Of a stretch of 64,000 nt of DNA, positions 60,214-64,000 are shown piece by piece. The translations under genes were made by a program, and so were the position numbers. This DNA is from Caulobacter sp. (GTDB lineage: Bacteria; Pseudomonadota; Alphaproteobacteria; Caulobacterales; Caulobacteraceae), in contig JAHBYC010000008.1 of the NCBI GenBank assembly GCA_019636175.1, forward strand, positions 1 through 64,000, given 5' to 3'. Positions within the stretch are counted from its first letter, which is position 1. Each line of letters opens with the position of its first letter. A model generated the notes under the pieces. That model made no database searches, was not told the DNA's origin, and saw nothing but the letters and a program-made list of their open reading frames with translations.

Positions 60214-60320
60214 ACCACATGGGCGACGCCGAACTGGGTGACGAGGACCTTGCAGTCAGACTTTGGGAATGGTCGCGGCTTGACCTTTCCCATCCTGCCT
60301 TGGGGCAAACCAACTCATAG
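60210..60320 (+). CDS. 36-codon ORF translationally coupled to the preceding gene, ends at the islet junction
   Basis: ATG at 60210 overlaps the previous stop (ATGA). It encodes MNHMGDAELGDEDLAVRLWE WSRLDLSHPALGQTNS in two pieces, an acidic amphipathic helix-like sequence with Trp pair, and stops at 60318-60320, one base before the duplicated segment begins at 60322. It looks like the 5' end of a longer gene cut off by the rearrangement, or a genuine small partner protein. Confidence 0.45.
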   Translation: MNHMGDAELGDEDLAVRLWEWSRLDLSHPALGQTNS

Positions 60321-60321
60321 G

Positions 60322-60568
60322 GGCCCGGCTGGAACGGGAGCGGGCCAGCGCCATCCGCGAGGTCACCGTCGTCGAACGCACCGCCCCCTCCGGCGCCGCC
60401 ACCCGCATCACCCGCCTGAAACTGGCCGACAAGTCCCTGGCCCTGACCCGGTTCCTGAGGGTCTGCGGCCTGGAGCACCAGGCCCGGGAGAAGGGCTGGG
60501 AAGAGGGCGTGCGGGACCTGCTGGCCCAGCCGGAGGCGGAGGTGTTGCGGCGAATGCGGGAGGCGTGA
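60322..60568 (+). pseudogene. Duplicated 3' fragment of the terminase small-subunit-like gene
   Basis: In frame from CGG CTG GAA at 60326 it reads RLERERASAIREVTVVERTA, then LKLADKSLALTRFLRVCGLE, and ends MREA before TGA at 60566-60568, matching residues from about 105 to the end of the gene at 57863-58420. It has no start codon or ribosome site of its own. The copies are colinear without indels and differ mainly at synonymous positions, so the second copy stems from a related allele or has been evolving under constraint. Confidence 0.88.
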
Positions 60569-60589
60569 GGGGGCGGCCCGGTCGCGGGG

Positions 60590-60675
60590 GCCAATTCGGT
60601 GACAGTCACTTTTTTCCACGGCGCGGCGGCGGCGACATCGGTGGAGTTGAAAAAAGTGACTGTCACCGAAATGGC
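60590..60675. repeat. Long-palindrome REP/MITE-like element, copy 2
   Basis: 86 bp: left arm GCCAATTCGGTGACAGTCAC, right arm ending GTGACTGTCACCGAAATGGC (one mismatch between the ends), each followed or preceded by a run of six T or A. The spacer starts CACGGCGCGGCGGCGGCGA, nearly the same as in copy 3 but unlike copy 1. Confidence 0.88.
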
Positions 60676-60801
60676 AGGCTGGCGGGGTCACGGGTGGGTT
60701 GGGGTGGCCGGGGGGCAGTCCGAATTCGCGTGGACGTGACCGCAGCGCTGTTCGCGGACGCCCTATAGTTCCCGCGGCCCTCGCCCTCTGGAGATCGAAC
60801 C

Positions 60802-61791
60802 GTGTCGCCGTTCAAGCTCGCCCTGCCCCTGCTGCTGCTCGTCCTTGGGGTCGCCGGGGCGGCGGATGGGCAGGCGGGGCGGGTCGAGGTTCCGAAGGTG
60901 GAGCGGGAAGGGGTCTGGCAGGCGCCGGGGGAGGGGGTGCAGACGCCGCTCTGGCCGGCGGAGGTGGTCCTGGCCAGGCCGGACAGCGGGGATCATCCGG
61001 AGGCCACGGGGAACGGCTCGCCGCTGGTCGGGGGGCGCAAGTGGCATTGGGCCAGCTACGTCACCCGGCCGACCATGACCGTCTATCGACCCAAGGGGCG
61101 CAACAGCGGCGCGGCCCTGCTGGTGCTGCCGGGCGGCGGCTTCCATGCCGTGGCGATGGATCTTGAGGGGACCGAGATCTGCGACTGGGCGGTGCGGCAG
61201 GGGATGACCTGCGCGGTGCTGAAATACCGCACGCCGCAGGTCTGGCCCAAGGTGGACGGGCACAGCCGGCGACCGGAGGTGCTGCTGGGGCTGGAAGACG
61301 CCCAGCGGGCGATGAGCCTGCTGCGGTCGCGGGCCGGAGACTACGAGATCGATCCGCACCGGATCGGGGTGATCGGATTTTCCGCCGGGGCCTATCTGGT
61401 CGCCGACCTGAGCAATGCCGAGGCGCGGACCTATCCTGCGGGCGACGCGATCGACCAGGTCTCGCCGCGGCCGGACTTCGCGATCCTGGCCTATACGGCG
61501 CGGATGCTGGCGCCGGGCAAGGGGCGCAACACGCTGGAGCTGGCGCCGTGGGTGAAGATCAGCAAGACGGCCCCGCCGACCCTGATCATCCACGCCATGG
61601 ACGATCCGGTCGATGATGTGCGCCACCCGATGGCCTACGCCCTGGCCCTGAGCGAGGCGGGCGTGCCGGTGGACCTGCGGCTCCATGCCCGGGGCGGCCA
61701 CGCCTTCGGCATGCGGCCGACCGCCGAGCCGGTGACCACGCAATGGCCGGGGGAGGTGATGCAGTGGCTGCGCGGGTTGGGGATGTTGTGA
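60802..61791 (+). CDS. Secreted alpha/beta hydrolase (BD-FAE/acetyl-xylan-esterase-like)
   Basis: 329 residues from GTG, signal MSPFKLALPLLLLVLGVAGA. Features of the hormone-sensitive-lipase/BD-FAE type: oxyanion-hole LLVLPGGGFHAVAMDLEGTE, nucleophile in IGVIGFSAGAYLVADLSN, Asp in LIIHAMDDPVDDVRHP and His in LHARGGHAFGMR. The exported location and the family suggest removal of acetyl or feruloyl groups from plant polysaccharides. The gene is bounded on each side by REP-like copies 2 and 3. Confidence 0.9.
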   Translation: MSPFKLALPLLLLVLGVAGAADGQAGRVEVPKVEREGVWQAPGEGVQTPLWPAEVVLARPDSGDHPEATGNGSPLVGGRKWHWASYVTRPTMTVYRPKGRNSGAALLVLPGGGFHAVAMDLEGTEICDWAVRQGMTCAVLKYRTPQVWPKVDGHSRRPEVLLGLEDAQRAMSLLRSRAGDYEIDPHRIGVIGFSAGAYLVADLSNAEARTYPAGDAIDQVSPRPDFAILAYTARMLAPGKGRNTLELAPWVKISKTAPPTLIIHAMDDPVDDVRHPMAYALALSEAGVPVDLRLHARGGHAFGMRPTAEPVTTQWPGEVMQWLRGLGML

Positions 61792-61803
61792 GGGGGTTTG
61801 CCG

Positions 61804-61888
61804 GCCAATTCGGTGACAGTCACTTTTTTCCACGGCGAGGCGGCGGCGAGACCCGGGGGCTGAAAAAAGTGACTGTCACCGAAATGGC
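61804..61888. repeat. Long-palindrome REP/MITE-like element, copy 3
   Basis: 85 bp: GCCAATTCGGTGACAGTCAC at the left and GTGACTGTCACCGAAATGGC at the right, T6/A6 inner runs, spacer CACGGCGAGGCGGCGGCGAG. It lies 12 bp after the esterase stop and 16 bp before the TonB-receptor stop, and could act as a bidirectional terminator for these convergent genes. Confidence 0.88.
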
Positions 61889-61904
61889 GTGACGGGGAGA
61901 GGCC

Positions 61905-64000
61905 TCAGCCGCCCGTCGGCGGGCCCGAGAAGTCGAACTGGGGTTCGCGTTCGCGCTTGGGCTTGGCGCCGAAGGTCCAGGTCAGGCCGATGAACACCGC
62001 GCGGCCGACAAAGGTGCGCTCGTTGCGGTCGGTGAAGGTGGCGGTGCGGGTGGTGGTGGTGTCGCCGAAGTTGTCGAGCAGGTCGCGGGCGGTGACCTGC
62101 AGGGCCAGCTTGTCGGTCAGCTTGCGACGGTAGCCGAGGTTCAGCATGCCGCCGGCCTCGCGCTTGCCCTGGGCGGTCAGGGAATCGCCCTGGTAGAAGC
62201 CGGACAGCTGAACGAAGTCCTCCGGGGTCGGCTGCCAGTTGAGGCTGGCGCGGCCGCTGAACACCGTGCCCGAGCGGTCGGCCCCGCCGGTCAGGGCGAC
62301 GGCGTCGATCTCCTGGCGGTAGAGGTTGACGCTGGCGTTGTACTTGAGGGTCTTGGTCAGCGGGCCGCTGGCGACCAGCTCCAGACCGAGGTCGCGGCGC
62401 GAGCCGAGGTTCTCGGGCCGGGTCAGCAGGACCCCGCCGCCGATGTCGGTCGCCACCTCGGTGAAGGCCTTGTCGGTGTCGCGGAAATAGACGGTGGCCT
62501 GGTAGAAGGTCTGGCCCGAGCGCAGCTGCCACATCAGCTCATAGGCGTCGGTCTCCTGGGGCTTCAGGTCCGGGTTGCCCGAACGCAGGTTCAGGGGGTC
62601 CTGGTAGCTGACGAAGGGATTGAGCAGGAAGGGCTGCGGCCGCTGGATTCGGCGGCTGTAGCTGGCCTTGATCTGCTGCTTGTCGGTGATGTCGTAGGCG
62701 AAATGCAGCGTCGGGTAGAGGCGCAGATAGTCCTGCTCGCGCGTGATGCCGGAGGTGACCTGGTTGAGCTTGAACTCGGCGTATTCCACCCGCAGGCCGG
62801 CCTGGGCCGACAGTTTGCCGAAGGGCCGCTCATAGGTGGTGTAGAGGGCGTGGACGGTCTGGTTGAAGTCCAGGCGGTTGGTGACGAAGGGGTCGGGGAC
62901 CAGGGCGCCGGGGGCGGGGCCCCGGCTGGTGCCGGCGCTGAAGCCGACGTCGCGGTAATCCAGCTCATAGCCGGCGCGCAGCTTGGCGTCGTTCTCCATC
63001 GGCCGCACATAGCTGCTGGTGAAACCGAGGCCATTGAACAGGAAGCGGTTGTTGGTCTGTTCGTAGAGGTCCGGCGCGGGGGGCAGGTCGTATTCGGCCC
63101 GCGAGACCAGCGAGACGTGACCCTTGTTGCGGTCATACCGCAGCTCGTTGGTCCAATCGTGGCCGGCGCCGTCGAAGGACCGGACAGTGCGCAGGGTGGC
63201 GCCGAGGTTGTCGCCGGAGAAGTTGAAGGCGCCGTCGCGGGTGTAGCGGCTGGTGGTCACGCCGCCGGCGTCGGTGGTCTCGTAGGTCTGCAGGCCCGAG
63301 CCGCCGGCGTCGATGAGGTTGCCGCGCAGCTCGCCGGTCAGGGTCAGCTTGTCGTTCAGCCGGTAGTCGGCGGAGAAGCGGCCGATCAGGACATCGGCCG
63401 GGCCCGTCGCCTGCTGGGTCTGGCGGGTGGTGGACAGCACGTCGCCGGTCAGCGGATCGAGGCTCTGGCGGACGCGGTCGATCGACTGCAGGCCCTGGTC
63501 ATGGCGGGTGCTGAGGTCGCCGGAGAGGGACAGCTTGTCCTTCTGGTAGCCGGCGCTGACGCCGAGGTTCCAGCGGCCGTCATCGCCGACGTTGGCGCGC
63601 ACCGAGCCGGTGACGGTCTCGCCGGGCTTGGCGGCGGTCGGCTTGGTGATCAGGTTGATGACCCCGCCCGAACCCTCGGGGCTGTAGGCGGCGCTGGGGT
63701 TGGTCATCACCTCGATGCGGCTGTACTGGCCGGCCGGCAGCGACAGGATGGCCTGGCCGCGGCCATCACCCTGCAGCATGCCGGACGGGCGACCGTCGAC
63801 CAGGATGGTGACGTTGGAGTCGCCGCGCAGGGAGACATTGCCGTCGGGATCGACATCGACCGACGGAATGCCGCGCAGGGCGTCGGCCAGGGTGCCGGTG
63901 CTGGCCTGCAGGTCGTTGGTCAGGCTGTAGCTGGTGGAGTCGATCGAGGTGCGGACCTCGGCCGGGGCGACCTTGACCTCGACCGCGTCGACGGTGGTGT
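61905..64000 (-). CDS. TonB-dependent outer-membrane receptor (5' end beyond window)
   Basis: The minus-strand frame is open to the window end, so the signal peptide and part of the plug are missing; about 698 residues are visible. The plug signature is seen in TGTLADALRGIPSVDVDPDG and NVSLRGDSNVTILVDGRPSG, followed by AYSPEGSGGVINLITKP. The barrel has the outer-membrane beta-barrel (CarboxypepD_reg/TonB, 'OMP_b-brl_3'-type) pattern, ending GAKPKREREPQFDFSGPPTG with a non-aromatic tail after the last strand. Possible glycan or peptide uptake receptor; beside a secreted esterase. Confidence 0.92.
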   Translation of the reverse strand, partial: TTVDAVEVKVAPAEVRTSIDSTSYSLTNDLQASTGTLADALRGIPSVDVDPDGNVSLRGDSNVTILVDGRPSGMLQGDGRGQAILSLPAGQYSRIEVMTNPSAAYSPEGSGGVINLITKPTAAKPGETVTGSVRANVGDDGRWNLGVSAGYQKDKLSLSGDLSTRHDQGLQSIDRVRQSLDPLTGDVLSTTRQTQQATGPADVLIGRFSADYRLNDKLTLTGELRGNLIDAGGSGLQTYETTDAGGVTTSRYTRDGAFNFSGDNLGATLRTVRSFDGAGHDWTNELRYDRNKGHVSLVSRAEYDLPPAPDLYEQTNNRFLFNGLGFTSSYVRPMENDAKLRAGYELDYRDVGFSAGTSRGPAPGALVPDPFVTNRLDFNQTVHALYTTYERPFGKLSAQAGLRVEYAEFKLNQVTSGITREQDYLRLYPTLHFAYDITDKQQIKASYSRRIQRPQPFLLNPFVSYQDPLNLRSGNPDLKPQETDAYELMWQLRSGQTFYQATVYFRDTDKAFTEVATDIGGGVLLTRPENLGSRRDLGLELVASGPLTKTLKYNASVNLYRQEIDAVALTGGADRSGTVFSGRASLNWQPTPEDFVQLSGFYQGDSLTAQGKREAGGMLNLGYRRKLTDKLALQVTARDLLDNFGDTTTTRTATFTDRNERTFVGRAVFIGLTWTFGAKPKREREPQFDFSGPPTGG

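Noticed and set aside
57863-60569. Complete prophage or gene transfer agent
   Set aside because: Only a terminase-small-subunit-like gene and its fragment are present; no large terminase, portal, capsid, tail or integrase genes.
60238-60768. 176-codon plus-strand frame over the duplicated terminase fragment
   Set aside because: It reads the duplicated segment out of frame (Arg/Pro/Gly-rich), runs through the REP-like element and lacks a ribosome site.

Overview
The window is about 64 kb of GC-rich, tightly packed bacterial chromosome. It carries TonB-dependent receptors, a CYP153-type alkane hydroxylase, a PutA without a ribbon-helix-helix domain, HWE/HisKA_2-type kinase signalling and a non-phosphorylative sugar-acid pathway. 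These suggest an alphaproteobacterium, most likely Caulobacteraceae (Caulobacter/Phenylobacterium/Brevundimonas). That placement is inferred from gene content; no rRNA gene is present.

Layout. (1) 1-17.3 kb is mostly housekeeping and metabolism: two 2-oxoglutarate oxygenases, a LOG-type hydrolase, a CE15-like lipoprotein esterase divergent from putA, a hybrid histidine kinase, a tandem pair of secreted paralogues, an aldehyde dehydrogenase, a GNAT protein, queC, a CYP153 P450 with palindromes in its promoter, trmL and an AGCS symporter. (2) 17.9-25.1 kb is a GntR-centred cluster (aldehyde dehydrogenase, UxaA-type dehydratase, gntR, aldose dehydrogenase, FucU mutarotase, lactonase, FAH-fold enzyme). 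It reads as oxidative L-fucose/D-arabinose breakdown. (3) 25.2-38.1 kb is a carbohydrate uptake and processing locus (AP2Ec-type TIM barrel, PhyH oxygenase, GPH-type transporter, PIG-L deacetylase, GH116 glycosidase, NagB-like protein, Gfo/Idh/MocA oxidoreductase, BadF-type sugar kinase, TetR regulator, TonB receptor). Its promoters share a 14-bp inverted repeat, TTAGTG-N2-CACTAA, found five times, mostly embedded between -35 and -10 elements. (4) A tRNA-Ser(CGA) at 38.6 kb is followed by metabolic genes to 50.4 kb. (5) 50.5-57.5 kb holds a three-gene signalling cassette and assorted single genes. (6) 57.8-60.6 kb is a small accessory islet with visibly lower GC, bounded by two copies (about 248 bp) of the 3' end of a terminase-small-subunit-like gene. 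(7) 60.6-64 kb holds an esterase flanked by two palindromic repeats and a truncated TonB receptor.

Most promising: regions 2 and 3 together look like one system that imports a glycoconjugate through the outer membrane, crosses the inner membrane by a GPH-type carrier, deacetylates and deglycosylates it in the cytoplasm, and burns the released (6-deoxy)sugars oxidatively. The shared operator defines the regulon independently of annotation. The substrate is not determinable from sequence. Also of interest are the islet with its uncharacterised 405-residue protein and a translationally coupled 36-codon ORF, and three copies of a long palindromic REP/MITE-like element.
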